Shown here one piece after another: positions 1-7,331 of a stretch of DNA of 64,000 nucleotides; within the stretch, counting starts at the first letter, position 1, and each line of letters starts with the position of its first letter. Location: assembly GCF_014198245.1 (NCBI RefSeq), contig NZ_JACIHE010000003.1, positions 186,001 through 250,000 on the forward strand, read 5' to 3'. The notes below the pieces were generated by a model. It searched no databases, was not told the origin of the DNA, and was given only the letters and a program-made list of their open reading frames with translations. Source of the stretch: Bradyrhizobium sp. cir1. Its GTDB lineage: Bacteria; Pseudomonadota; Alphaproteobacteria; Rhizobiales; Xanthobacteraceae. Both the position numbers and the translations under genes were made by a program.

Positions 1-145
1 CGAGCGCACGCCAGCGGTCGATGATGTGGGCGAGGATGTGCGCGGACGGAGAAGTCGTGTGGTCCTGGCCGCAAGGTCTTTTTCCGCGATACAAAGAACG
101 GATAAAATTCAATGAAACCAATGGTTTGAATGATATGGCCCGATC

Positions 146-171
146 AAGAAAAAGGCCTGCCCAAAGCAGGC
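146..171 (-). terminator. Rho-independent terminator of the MAPEG gene
   Basis: Read on the minus strand, a 6-bp stem GCCTGC/GCAGGC with a 5-nt loop is followed by a run of T residues. It lies about 50 nt past the stop codon of the MAPEG gene and points the right way to end its transcript. Confidence 0.75.
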
Positions 172-220
172 AGGCCCCAATAGGCCCTGTCTCAGCGCGA
201 GCGGCTGCTCGTGCGCATCC

Positions 221-625
221 TTATGCCATCAGCTTCCACGACCAATAGACGCCCATCACCATCTGGACGGCGAAAGCGGTGAAGCGGAGGCTCACCGCTA
301 TTGGACTTGTCGAAACGAGGTGGATAATCGACTGCGCAATCCGCGCGCCAAGAAACCAAAGCGCCAACGGGTCCGTAATTGCGGTCCTTGAGGTCATGAT
401 CGCAATCGCCAGCAAGCCTCCGAAGATCGGCAGTCCCTCGACACAGTTGGCGTGCGCGCGAGCGAGGCGCTGCATGAAGGGCGATAGTCCGGAATTATCT
501 GGCGTGAAGCCGTTGGCCGCGACCTTTCGGGTCACGACGAGATAGGCTCGGATGGTTTCCATTGCGACGAGCAGAAAGAGCGCCCACGCGACGAAGCCTG
601 TCAGTGCGTACCCCGAGATGGTCAT
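221..625 (-). CDS. MAPEG family integral membrane protein
   Basis: A 134-residue protein with four hydrophobic segments, the usual size and layout of MAPEG proteins (membrane-associated proteins in eicosanoid and glutathione metabolism; bacterial COG3686 type). The segment RAHANCVEGLPIF near residues 55-67 and ARIAQSIIHL near 94-103 fit the family's conserved stretches. Known members are small membrane glutathione transferases or peroxidases; the substrate here cannot be told. It lies just outside the AlpA gene, so it may be the last chromosomal gene before the mobile element, or cargo of it. It has its own terminator downstream. Confidence 0.8.
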   Translation of the reverse strand: MTISGYALTGFVAWALFLLVAMETIRAYLVVTRKVAANGFTPDNSGLSPFMQRLARAHANCVEGLPIFGGLLAIAIMTSRTAITDPLALWFLGARIAQSIIHLVSTSPIAVSLRFTAFAVQMVMGVYWSWKLMA

Positions 626-667
626 GGTCCCCTCCGAAGTCCGGTTCTCAGGCTTGTTTGTAGCCGA

Positions 668-961
668 TCAGATTGGACCCGGCGAGACGCGACGCCCGCG
701 CCCCTTGCCCCGGCGACGGTTCGGAACATATGCGTCAACCTCGCGCTGCCAGCGCGCGATCTCGGACGCAATCCAAAGCCGTCGGTTGGCGCTGACGAAA
801 GTCCCCCGAGGAAATTTGCCCTCCCGCATCATCCTGTACAACGTTGCCCGCCCGATCGGGATAAGCCTCAGAAGCTCCGTTTCATTCAGCATGCGTTGAG
901 GCTCGGATTTATCTGGCGCATCGGCGGTTTCGATTTCTTCTCGTTGCGCGGCTGCGGTCAT
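668..961 (-). CDS. AlpA-type DNA-binding regulator (excisionase-like)
   Basis: A 97-residue protein with the short winged-helix/MerR-like fold typical of AlpA and phage Cox/excisionase proteins: the core runs from MLNETELLRLIPIGRATLYR to WIASEIARWQREVD (about residues 24-77), followed by a very basic tail. The start at 961 has GGGAG eight bases upstream. It follows the 130-residue gene by 18 nt, so the two are probably one transcript. AlpA proteins of P4-like elements regulate integrase expression or act in excision; here the only integrase is at the far end of the island. The role is inferred from the family. Confidence 0.8.
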   Translation of the reverse strand: MTAAAQREEIETADAPDKSEPQRMLNETELLRLIPIGRATLYRMMREGKFPRGTFVSANRRLWIASEIARWQREVDAYVPNRRRGKGRGRRVSPGPI

Positions 962-979
962 CACGCAAACTCCCATCAC

Positions 980-1372
980 TCATCTCGGCTTCTCGGTTTT
1001 CTCCATTGCGGCGAGGATCGTGCGCACCTTCGCGACCTTCGCCCGCAGGACGCCAATATTGTCGGCGTCATCTGCTTTCACAATCTCGCGCAGTGTGCGC
1101 ATCAATTCGTCTGTAAGATCAGCGACGATGATCCTCGACGCGTATCGGGCAAGGGCGACCTCCATATCCCTGATCAACTCCCCCAACTTGGCTTGCTGAT
1201 CCAGATTGGGGATGCGGCTCAGGTGGTTGATGATGACCCTGCTTTGCGGTCGGCCCTGGTCTTTGGCCTCCCCCTCGACCCACGCCGAAATATCCTCCGG
1301 CAATATCACCTTGAAAGCGCGCCCGCGCTTGAACGCCGGGATGGTCGCTTTCTTCTTTCGTCGGGGTGCCAT
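980..1372 (-). CDS. Ribbon-helix-helix-like small regulator
   Basis: A 130-residue basic protein. After a lysine/arginine-rich start (MAPRRKKK), residues 20-55 (FKVILPEDISAWVEGEAKDQ and following GRPQSRVIINHL) have the strand-helix-helix pattern of Arc/MetJ-type repressors. The rest is helical and charged. An open frame extends further upstream, but the ATG at 1372 begins the protein-like sequence and avoids overlap with the divergent gene. It is transcribed away from the gene at 1475, with a perfect palindrome between them, so autoregulation is plausible. The precise family is not recognised. Confidence 0.65.
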   Translation of the reverse strand: MAPRRKKKATIPAFKRGRAFKVILPEDISAWVEGEAKDQGRPQSRVIINHLSRIPNLDQQAKLGELIRDMEVALARYASRIIVADLTDELMRTLREIVKADDADNIGVLRAKVAKVRTILAAMEKTEKPR

Positions 1373-1455
1373 CGGCTCAAGCTTCCCTTTGTGAGACCGG
1401 ACCACATGGGATGAATAGAGACCGACGCTAGTACCCTTGTAGTCGGTTGGCAATG

Positions 1456-1469
1456 TCCTATTAATAGGA
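1456..1469. promoter_or_regulatory. 14-bp perfect palindrome between divergent regulators
   Basis: TCCTATTAATAGGA is a perfect palindrome ending 5 bases before the ATG at 1475. It lies in an AT-richer pocket between the divergent ribbon-helix-helix-like gene and the helix-turn-helix gene that leads the topoisomerase VI-like unit. The position fits an operator, covering the translation start region of the plus-strand gene. The binding protein is unknown; either neighbour is a candidate. Confidence 0.6.
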
Positions 1470-1474
1470 TAGAG

Positions 1475-1789
1475 ATGACCAACCCGGATTTCATTTCGGA
1501 TGATGTGAGGAGGTCTCAAATGAGAGCCGAAGTCATCAGCCGCGCGATCCGCGACAAGTTTTTCTACACGGTGGAAGCTGCCGGATCGCGCATCGGTCTT
1601 TCCCGCGCGCAGTCTTATCGCGCCGCAGAACTCGGCCAGATGCCAGCCGAACGACACGGGAAATTTCTGTTGGTGCCGCGGAAGCGGTGGGATGCCGAGG
1701 TCAAGCGCCTACTGCGAGGACCGCAATCGAAGCCGCGTCGCCGACGTAAGTCCGCAGCGACGGAGCCCACCGCGACCGCCGGCAGATAG
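1475..1789 (+). CDS. Small helix-turn-helix (excisionase-like) protein
   Basis: A 104-residue protein whose middle part, FFYTVEAAGSRIGLSRAQSYRA then AELGQMPAERHGKFLLVPRKRWDAEVKRLL (residues 29-80), reads as a small winged helix like AlpA/excisionase proteins. The C-terminus is arginine-rich. It is the first plus-strand gene before the topoisomerase VI-like pair, from which it is separated by 129 nt holding a strong hairpin. It may control the element's replication or excision; this is inference from fold and position. Confidence 0.7.
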   Translation: MTNPDFISDDVRRSQMRAEVISRAIRDKFFYTVEAAGSRIGLSRAQSYRAAELGQMPAERHGKFLLVPRKRWDAEVKRLLRGPQSKPRRRRKSAATEPTATAGR

Positions 1790-1792
1790 AGA

Positions 1793-1827
1793 ACGCCGCC
1801 CTGCTTGGGGGCAAGCAGGAGCGGCGT
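1793..1827 (+). promoter_or_regulatory. Strong 14-bp hairpin upstream of the top6B-like gene
   Basis: ACGCCGCCCTGCTT pairs with AAGCAGG-a-GCGGCGT around a 6-nt loop: 14 pairs with one bulged A. No T-run follows, so it is not a standard terminator on the plus strand. It lies in the 129-nt gap between the helix-turn-helix gene and the top6B-like gene and could be an attenuator, a processing site or a protein-binding RNA hairpin. Confidence 0.6.
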
Positions 1828-1918
1828 CAAACGTGATTTCCGACCGGTGTGGTCGGGACCTTCAGCGGCCCCCCTCATACTCCGGTCAACCTCAACCTCG
1901 CAAGTGGGGAGCCGGGCT

Positions 1919-3436
1919 ATGAACGATCTCAATCATTCCAATTCCCCCGCCGAGCCTGTGGACGTTGAGCCGGCTAAAAAGCCGAGCAACCACCCTCAAT
2001 CTTTACAAATTGTGGCAAACCCCAAGCGGACCGCTCGCGGCAAGTCCATGGCCGAGCCGAAACTAACCCGTGTCGCCTTCAAAGTCTCGCGGCTGATGGA
2101 GTTCTGCAGCGAGCGTGAGCTCCAGAACCAGACCGGACACTCGCTCTATGATTGGCTGCTCGTGGTGGGCAAAGAACTCGTCGACAACGCTCTCGACGCC
2201 TGCGAGGAGGCGGAGGTTGCGCCCGACATCACGGTCATCGTCGAACTAGGAACGATCATCATCCAAGACAACGCGGCCGGGATCGACACCGAGACCATCA
2301 AGTCGATCCTCGATTATACGATCCGGGTCTCCAGCCGTGAGGCATATGTCTCTCCGACCCGCGGCGCGCAAGGCAATGCGCTAAAGACCATTCTGGCTAT
2401 GGGCTATGTGCTCGATCGCAAGATTGGCAGCAATGCCAACGCGGCAGGGATCACGATCATCGAGACCCGCGGCGTCAAGCACCAGATCGAGTTCCGTGTC
2501 GATCATATCAACAACCAGCCAAAGATCATCCACACCACGGCGAAATCTCAGGTCAAGGTCGGGACCAAGCTCACGATCAAGTGGCCGCCGAACGATGGTT
2601 TGTTGGAATATGCGGAGGACCAATTCAAACGCCTCATTGAGGCTTACGCTTGGTTCAATCCGCACCTGACTTTGCGCGGTGTCTGGTTCGGGAGCGAATT
2701 TATCAACGTGAAGGCGACCGATCCCGACTGGGAGAAGTGGCGGCCGCGCAATCCGACCAGCCCCCATTGGTATGATGAAGCAAGGCTGCAGCGTTATCTT
2801 GCCGCGCATGTGGCCAGAGATCGCGACCTCGGGCGGTGCCGCACGGTGCGCGAGTTCATTGCCGAGTTTCGCGGGCTCTCCGGGACTGCCGTTCAGCGCA
2901 AGATACTGGCGGAGGTAGGCTGTTCGCACCAATCGCTGGCGCAGTTCTTCGGCGTCGAGCAAGTCAACCGCGTGGGCATCGCCAAGTTGCTCGGCGCGAT
3001 GCGGAAGTACAGCAAGCCGGTTGCGCCCAAGCATCTTGGCGTCATCGGCATTGGGCATCTCAAGCAGAGGTTCCTGGCAGCCGGCGGCAACCCTGAGACC
3101 TTCAAGTATCAATGCCGCAAAGGCATGACCAGCGACGGCATTCCCTACATCGTCGAGTTTGCCTTCGGGCTGCATCAATCAGGGCTGTCCCGAGACGGTG
3201 TCGCTATATCTCGCAAATTCGTCACCGGCGCCAACTGGAGCGTCGGGATCAACAATCCTTTCCGCCGCTTCGGATCGACTGGCGAGGGGCTGGAAAACAC
3301 GCTCGCCAAGGTGCGGGCCAATGCGAGCCAACCGGTGATTTGCGCCCTGCATCTGGCCTCCGCCTACATCCAATACGCCGATCGCGGCAAAAGCTCGATC
3401 ATCCTCACCGACGACGTGGAGCAGCCCGATGACTGA
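1919..3436 (+). CDS. top6B: DNA topoisomerase VI subunit B-like GHKL ATPase
   Basis: A 505-residue protein that matches the full layout of topoisomerase VI subunit B. The Bergerat ATPase fold has its N-box KELVDNALDACEEA at residues 85-98 (Glu86 as catalytic base, Asn90), a Mg/adenine box IIQDNAAGID near 114-123, a glycine-rich ATP lid SPTRGAQGNALKT near 145-157, and GTKLTIKWP at 215-223. SPHWY at 281-285 is followed by an H2TH-like helical region (about 308-365) and a transducer-like domain (about 395-495) with HLASAYIQYADRGKSSI. The G1 box has Ala where DNGxG is usual. The start at 1919 was chosen for GGGGAG upstream; an open frame reaches back to 1805 through a hairpin. The stop overlaps the A-subunit start by 8 nt. 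ATP-gated DNA strand passage together with the A subunit is the expected role. Confidence 0.88.
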   Translation: MNDLNHSNSPAEPVDVEPAKKPSNHPQSLQIVANPKRTARGKSMAEPKLTRVAFKVSRLMEFCSERELQNQTGHSLYDWLLVVGKELVDNALDACEEAEVAPDITVIVELGTIIIQDNAAGIDTETIKSILDYTIRVSSREAYVSPTRGAQGNALKTILAMGYVLDRKIGSNANAAGITIIETRGVKHQIEFRVDHINNQPKIIHTTAKSQVKVGTKLTIKWPPNDGLLEYAEDQFKRLIEAYAWFNPHLTLRGVWFGSEFINVKATDPDWEKWRPRNPTSPHWYDEARLQRYLAAHVARDRDLGRCRTVREFIAEFRGLSGTAVQRKILAEVGCSHQSLAQFFGVEQVNRVGIAKLLGAMRKYSKPVAPKHLGVIGIGHLKQRFLAAGGNPETFKYQCRKGMTSDGIPYIVEFAFGLHQSGLSRDGVAISRKFVTGANWSVGINNPFRRFGSTGEGLENTLAKVRANASQPVICALHLASAYIQYADRGKSSIILTDDVEQPDD

Positions 3437-4775
3437 GAAACAGAAATCGGCTCGGCCCCGCAGCATCGCCCATGACATCGTCGATGCGGTAGAGACAGCA
3501 ACCGGCAAATGGACGCGACAGAAGAAATCGGAGGAGCGGCATCCCGGCAACATTCGCTATCGAACCTCGCGCATGACCAGAGAGCCGCGCACGACGCAGA
3601 AAGAGGCCGCGTGGGCGATACTCGAACAAGCCTACATGGCCGCGAGCGGCCACGGCACCTTGCCCGCTTCGGCGCGGCAAATCTTCTATCAAGCGCGTCC
3701 CAAGATCATGGCGATGACGGAAGATAAGGAACTTGCATACAACTACTTCTCGCAAACGCTTTTGCCCAATTACATCGAGGAGCACGGCGTCGGTTGGAAT
3801 GTCGTCTATGATGCGCGTGGTCATTTCGAGGAGCCGCACACCAACCGGCGCATCGGTTGCGGGACGATTGAGGTCGGCAATTATCTACGCAGAGTGAAGG
3901 AGCCGGAGATCGTGTCGGCAGATTTTGCCGACGCGGGCATCGACATCATCGGTCCATCTGGGAACCTTAGCGCAGTACTCTTCTGCGAAAAGGAAGGCTT
4001 CAACCCGCTGTTCAAGACGGTGAACCTCGCCAATCGTTACGACCTGATGATCATCTCCACAAAGGGCGTATCCGTCACTGCGGCGAGGCAGTTGGTCGAC
4101 AACGTCTGTGGCGATCACGGCGTTCCGTTATTCGTGCTGCACGACTTCGACGTTGCCGGCCTCCTGATCCTCGGAACGCTCCAGCGCGATACCCGGCGCT
4201 ATCAGTTCTTAAGCGCCTTCGAGGTGATCGATCTCGGGCTGCGGCTTAGCGACATCGCGGGCCTTGAGCGAGAGCCTGCCGCAGCCACCAAGACAAAGCC
4301 GCACGTGCTGTGCGCTCAACTCGCGAAGAATGGTGCCACGGAGGCGGAGATCGCCATCCTGCTTCATGAACGCGCCGAGCTGAACGCCATGACGAGCGAC
4401 GCCCTGATCGCAATGATCGAACGCAAGCTTAATGAGTATGGCCTCGGAAAGGTTATCCCCGACGATGATCTGCTTGCGCGTACCTATCACGCATTCCATC
4501 GCAGCCAGCAATTGCGGGAGAGGTTCGAGGAGCTAGAGGAGCAGTTCGAGGACGAGGACAGCGAAATTGAAGTTCCAGGAGACTTAGCGGAACAGGTTCG
4601 CGCAGTCCTCGATACGCACGGCGATCTCCGCTGGGACGATGCAATCCAGATCGTGCTCGATCGGACGCAACTCGCTCGTGTGCGGGCAGAGAAACAAAAG
4701 GCCAAAAAGAAATCCGGTGACTTCACGGATGCCGATGAGGATGAGGAGGACGATGACCCGGAGGCCGCGCCATGA
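3429..4775 (+). CDS. top6A: DNA topoisomerase VI subunit A-like (Spo11-type) protein
   Basis: A 448-residue protein with the two core domains of Top6A/Spo11. The 5Y-CAP winged helix carries LPASARQIFYQARPKI, which puts Tyr87 at the place of the DNA-cleaving tyrosine. The Toprim domain has its acidic residues in LFCEKEGF (Glu187) and VLHDFDVAG (Asp239, Asp241), with IISTKGVSVTAAR between them matching the family's TGKGYPDxATR segment. The last 70 residues are charged and acidic, ending in an Asp/Glu run, which archaeal Top6A lacks. The gene overlaps top6B by 8 nt upstream and the primase stub by 4 nt downstream. All catalytic residues seem present, so double-strand cleavage and passage are plausible. 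A role in replication or resolution of the element, or in defence, is inference. Confidence 0.88.
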   Translation: MTEKQKSARPRSIAHDIVDAVETATGKWTRQKKSEERHPGNIRYRTSRMTREPRTTQKEAAWAILEQAYMAASGHGTLPASARQIFYQARPKIMAMTEDKELAYNYFSQTLLPNYIEEHGVGWNVVYDARGHFEEPHTNRRIGCGTIEVGNYLRRVKEPEIVSADFADAGIDIIGPSGNLSAVLFCEKEGFNPLFKTVNLANRYDLMIISTKGVSVTAARQLVDNVCGDHGVPLFVLHDFDVAGLLILGTLQRDTRRYQFLSAFEVIDLGLRLSDIAGLEREPAAATKTKPHVLCAQLAKNGATEAEIAILLHERAELNAMTSDALIAMIERKLNEYGLGKVIPDDDLLARTYHAFHRSQQLRERFEELEEQFEDEDSEIEVPGDLAEQVRAVLDTHGDLRWDDAIQIVLDRTQLARVRAEKQKAKKKSGDFTDADEDEEDDDPEAAP

Positions 4776-4876
4776 GCGGCGTTGGCGGGCGTGCGCACGA
4801 CGTCGCGCTTGCGCTCGGCACGGTGGGTCGCGAGGGCCGCGGCTGGGCTTGTCAGATGCGGGGCGGCCGATCGTGA
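4772..4876 (+). pseudogene. Truncated N-terminus of a DNA primase (CHC2-like) gene
   Basis: A 34-codon ORF starting in an ATGA overlap with the A-subunit gene. Its sequence, RAHDVALALGTVGREGRGWA and then CQMRGGRS, resembles the start of the zinc-finger/Toprim primase-helicase proteins common on rhizobial islands, where DVAxALGxxxREGxxWRCxCPxHGGRSL leads into the zinc finger. The reading stops where the zinc finger should continue, in a GTGA overlap with the next gene. I read it as a deletion remnant whose coding start still serves translational coupling. A genuine micro-protein cannot be excluded. Confidence 0.55.
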
Positions 4877-5307
4877 CCAACCGCCGCGCTTATCATAACG
4901 GCCGTCGCGGCAAGGACCGCTACGTCCGGCTGCCCGAATACATGCTCGCATCCGCCGCTTGGCAATCGCTCGACGGCAACTGCCGCGCTCTCTACGTCGA
5001 GATCGCGCGCCGATATCGCGGGCCCTCGTCGAACAACGGGAAAATCCCCTATAGCGTTCGCGAAGCGGCTAAGGCACTGCACGTCGGCCATTCAACCGCT
5101 CAACGATGTTTCGAGAAACTGCAAGACCGAGGCTTCATCAGGATCAGCAGACGATCCGGCTTTTCCGTCAAAGGGCGCGTCGCCGCCGAATGGCTGCTGA
5201 CAGAATTCCCGGATGACACCACCGCGATCTTGGCGCCGCCGACCAAGGATTTCATGCGCTGGACCGGGCGCGACATAAGGGCGACAGCAAAAGGAACCGC
5301 TCCATGA
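4873..5307 (+). CDS. Winged-helix replication-initiator-like protein
   Basis: A 144-residue protein beginning at a GTG that overlaps the preceding stop (GTGA). The region VRLPEYMLASAAWQSLDGNC to GFIRISRRSGF (residues 17-100) is a helix-turn-helix domain: IPYSVREAAKALHVGHSTAQ supplies the recognition helices. It belongs to a family I know from rhizobial islands and plasmids, usually followed in the same chain by a tail of repeated VPPxG units. Here the frame stops at 5305-5307 and the VPPQ repeats lie in the next, overlapping ORF. It may bind the 18-bp repeats just downstream; that is inference. Confidence 0.7.
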   Translation: MTNRRAYHNGRRGKDRYVRLPEYMLASAAWQSLDGNCRALYVEIARRYRGPSSNNGKIPYSVREAAKALHVGHSTAQRCFEKLQDRGFIRISRRSGFSVKGRVAAEWLLTEFPDDTTAILAPPTKDFMRWTGRDIRATAKGTAP

Positions 5308-5537
5308 AAAATCAAACAACAGTCCCACCACAGAAACGCGCTGTCCCGCCACAAGCGCACATGCGTTCCTGTAATGGGACCGTGATGCAAGAAAGTCACG
5401 TTTGCGTTCCTGTAGCGGGACTGCCGCGGCCATTTTTGGGCTTTCACTGTCCCACCACAGTAACACTACTCAGTATACCAGTAGGGTGTACGTCTAACCG
5501 GTGCCTGCCGCTGGCAAATGGGGATGTGCCGCCATGA
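5304..5537 (+). CDS. Short ORF over iteron-like repeats (VPPQ motifs)
   Basis: A 77-residue ORF linked to both neighbours by ATGA overlaps (5304-5307 and 5534-5537). It begins with TTVPPQKRAVPPQ, the peptide read-out of the DNA repeats, and then has no recognisable domain. In relatives this repeat tail is part of the preceding replication-like protein, so this may be the split-off C-terminus of that gene. The coupling at both ends argues that ribosomes do traverse it; the product may matter less than the DNA repeats and the coupling. Confidence 0.5.
   Translation: MKNQTTVPPQKRAVPPQAHMRSCNGTVMQESHVCVPVAGLPRPFLGFHCPTTVTLLSIPVGCTSNRCLPLANGDVPP
5322..5466. repeat. Five 18-bp iteron-like repeats in mixed orientation
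   Basis: Copies lie at 5322-5339 (+), 5343-5360 (+), 5363-5380 (-), 5404-5421 (-) and 5449-5466 (+). Written in one orientation the consensus is GTCCCRYYACAGRAACGC; the two minus copies differ from each other at only two positions. The + + - - + arrangement straight after a winged-helix gene on a mobile element resembles replication-origin iterons or an operator cluster. In the reading frame of the overlapping ORF the plus copies give VPPQ. Confidence 0.75.
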
Positions 5538-5941
5538 CCGTGCCGCTGCGCCTCGACCCTGCGTCGCTGAAAGCCCTCCGCGATGGTTCGCTCGATGCAG
5601 CCGACGCGGCGCGGTTGGCGGATATGCTTCGGTTGAAGCCTGGCGCGCGCTCCTGGGCGACACGAGCCGCCCTCGCCGAGCGGGACGATCTGATCGGGGA
5701 GTACGCGATGCGCTATTATGCAGATCGTACTCGAAACGAGCAGTCGCAATGCATCGAACGCGATTTGGCCCGCTACGAGGCGGGCGCTTGGCGGCATGCG
5801 CGCGCCGCCCCTGAGTGTCCCCATCGCGATCCTCATCGACAACTACTGTGGCGAATTTTCAAGGCTTGGCCCGTATGTCTCAAGGCTCGAAGGATCAATC
5901 AAATCATTTCCGGCGTAACGGTTTGCAACAGGCTCCCCTGA
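5534..5941 (+). CDS. Hypothetical island protein, last of the coupled run
   Basis: A 135-residue protein starting in an ATGA overlap with the repeat-bearing ORF. The N-terminal half is helical (LDPASLKALRDGSLDAADAA); the C-terminal third has CPHRDPHRQLLWRIFKAW and RRINQIISGV. Other rhizobial islands, as I recall, have a similar CPHxxPxxLxxxLWRxLKAR...RxIRRIL segment, so this looks like a conserved island family of unknown function. It is the last ORF of the overlapping series that starts with top6B. Confidence 0.6.
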   Translation: MTVPLRLDPASLKALRDGSLDAADAARLADMLRLKPGARSWATRAALAERDDLIGEYAMRYYADRTRNEQSQCIERDLARYEAGAWRHARAAPECPHRDPHRQLLWRIFKAWPVCLKARRINQIISGVTVCNRLP

Positions 5942-5954
5942 TTTCATTGCAAAC
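5921..5954. repeat. 8-bp inverted repeat at the end of the coupled unit
   Basis: GTTTGCAA and TTGCAAAC are separated by 18 bases and span the stop codon at 5941, 45 nt before the next start. It could be a weak stem or an operator for the gene at 5999. No T-run follows. Confidence 0.35.
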
Positions 5955-5998
5955 GAAGCAAGGTCTGATTGCGTCATCGATCATCGAGTGAGGCTATC

Positions 5999-7072
5999 AT
6001 GGCGCGATCTCAGAATTCCGGCTTTCCCGCTGCGGCTCCCGGTTCGCCGCTGCACGCGGGCATCGTTCCCGGCTTTACGTCCACGGTTCTTTTTTCAAAC
6101 TTCGGCGATCCGATCGATACGTTGCCCGAGCCAGCAGCGGAGCGGCTGCACAGGCTGCGGCAAGAGCGCGAGGAGGCGGCCATCCTTGGGCGCGCCACAT
6201 TCGAGCAGTGGCAATCGCTGCATGAGGAGGCGCAACGCCGCCGCAGCCGCATCGCCCAACTTCGCGCGCCGCGCGGCGTCGGGATCGGCCTCACCGAGCC
6301 CGGTTTCAACTTGGATGACGACGATCCGCGCGTCACGGTCGAGCGGGCAGCGCTGACCAAGCAGGAAGCAGAGCTTGCGCGGCTCAAGAAACTGCAAGAC
6401 CAGCACGGCGCACGGCTCCGTATTCTTTCGACTTTGGTCAGCCAAGTGGAGAATTGGATCAAGGCGACGCCATCCGGCACGACGATCGGGATGCATCCGA
6501 TCGACGTTCAATTGAAAAAGGGCGAGAACCCCGCTGATGCCGTCGCGCGGCTTCAACATCGCAGCCGCGAGTTGGAGGCTGATCGCCAACGGATCATCAC
6601 AGCGCCGTGGCCTAGCCATCTCGCAAAAGAGCGGATGCGGCAGCAGATCGCCGTAATGGCGGAAAGCGGTCGGCCGCGCGCGGATCAACTTGTCGATTTC
6701 GGTGAGCCGGTCAGGTTCGCGACCCGCAGCATCCCGGCTCGGGTTCTGAACGTTGCGCCGGAGGCGATCGCGTTTTTCGAAATTCCGGACGCGCTCGGGT
6801 TGCTCGCATGGCTGCATCAGGACGAGTTGATCCGCAGGCTAGACGCCGAGATCGACGCGACGGCCGACGACGCCAACGCTCTGGACGCCGATCAGCGCCG
6901 CCAAGCGGAAGCGGAAATTCTCGCCGATCGTCTGATCATCGAGCGCGAGGAAGCCGAGCTATGTTGGCGTCAAGCGGCCGATGGCGGGCCGATCCTGCAC
7001 CGGCCTGATCTCGATCCGCAGGCGTTGCTCGGGGTGAAACTGATCGCCGCGTCCAGCGCCGATGCAGGCTAG
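5999..7072 (+). CDS. Hypothetical island protein with coiled coils
   Basis: A 357-residue protein with no recognised enzymatic domain. Residues 40-85 (ERLHRLRQEREEAAILGRA onward) and 115-145 (ERAALTKQEAELARLKKLQ) are charged heptad-like helices. A second helical, charged region (about 280-330) lies near the C-terminus. There is no signal peptide or membrane segment. It lies 57 nt after the end of the coupled run, on the same strand, and is probably element cargo or a phage-like accessory gene. I do not recognise the family. Confidence 0.65.
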   Translation: MARSQNSGFPAAAPGSPLHAGIVPGFTSTVLFSNFGDPIDTLPEPAAERLHRLRQEREEAAILGRATFEQWQSLHEEAQRRRSRIAQLRAPRGVGIGLTEPGFNLDDDDPRVTVERAALTKQEAELARLKKLQDQHGARLRILSTLVSQVENWIKATPSGTTIGMHPIDVQLKKGENPADAVARLQHRSRELEADRQRIITAPWPSHLAKERMRQQIAVMAESGRPRADQLVDFGEPVRFATRSIPARVLNVAPEAIAFFEIPDALGLLAWLHQDELIRRLDAEIDATADDANALDADQRRQAEAEILADRLIIEREEAELCWRQAADGGPILHRPDLDPQALLGVKLIAASSADAG

Positions 7073-7331
7073 GCCAGCTTCCGGGATGCGCCGCCGGTCG
7101 CGTCGAGCACGGCAGGCGGCGCGTTCGGCGCGGCGGATAGGTGGTGCTCCTTCCTGTCCGCCGCGCATCTGTCGAGCGCGACCCCCGTCCGATCTCCCGC
7201 CGATAGCCGACCTCGCAATGGGCTCAACCCTGGTCGGGGAAGGGCCAACAGGCGACATTCTTGCTGGCATTTGACTCAGATCGACAAAGTGCCCCAGCAG
7301 CGCCCGCCCCCGCGGGGTAGACGGGTTTTGG
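7073..7331. other. Intergenic stretch, no gene seen
   Basis: GC-rich convergent gap between the coiled-coil gene and the oxidoreductase. Short open frames exist on both strands but are arginine/alanine-rich and do not look like protein. No terminator or repeat was identified with confidence. Confidence 0.4.

Noticed and set aside
7062..7274. Two overlapping short frames (70 and 103 codons) after the coiled-coil gene
   Set aside because: Both are Arg/Ala-rich and mirror images of each other; neither has a credible start.
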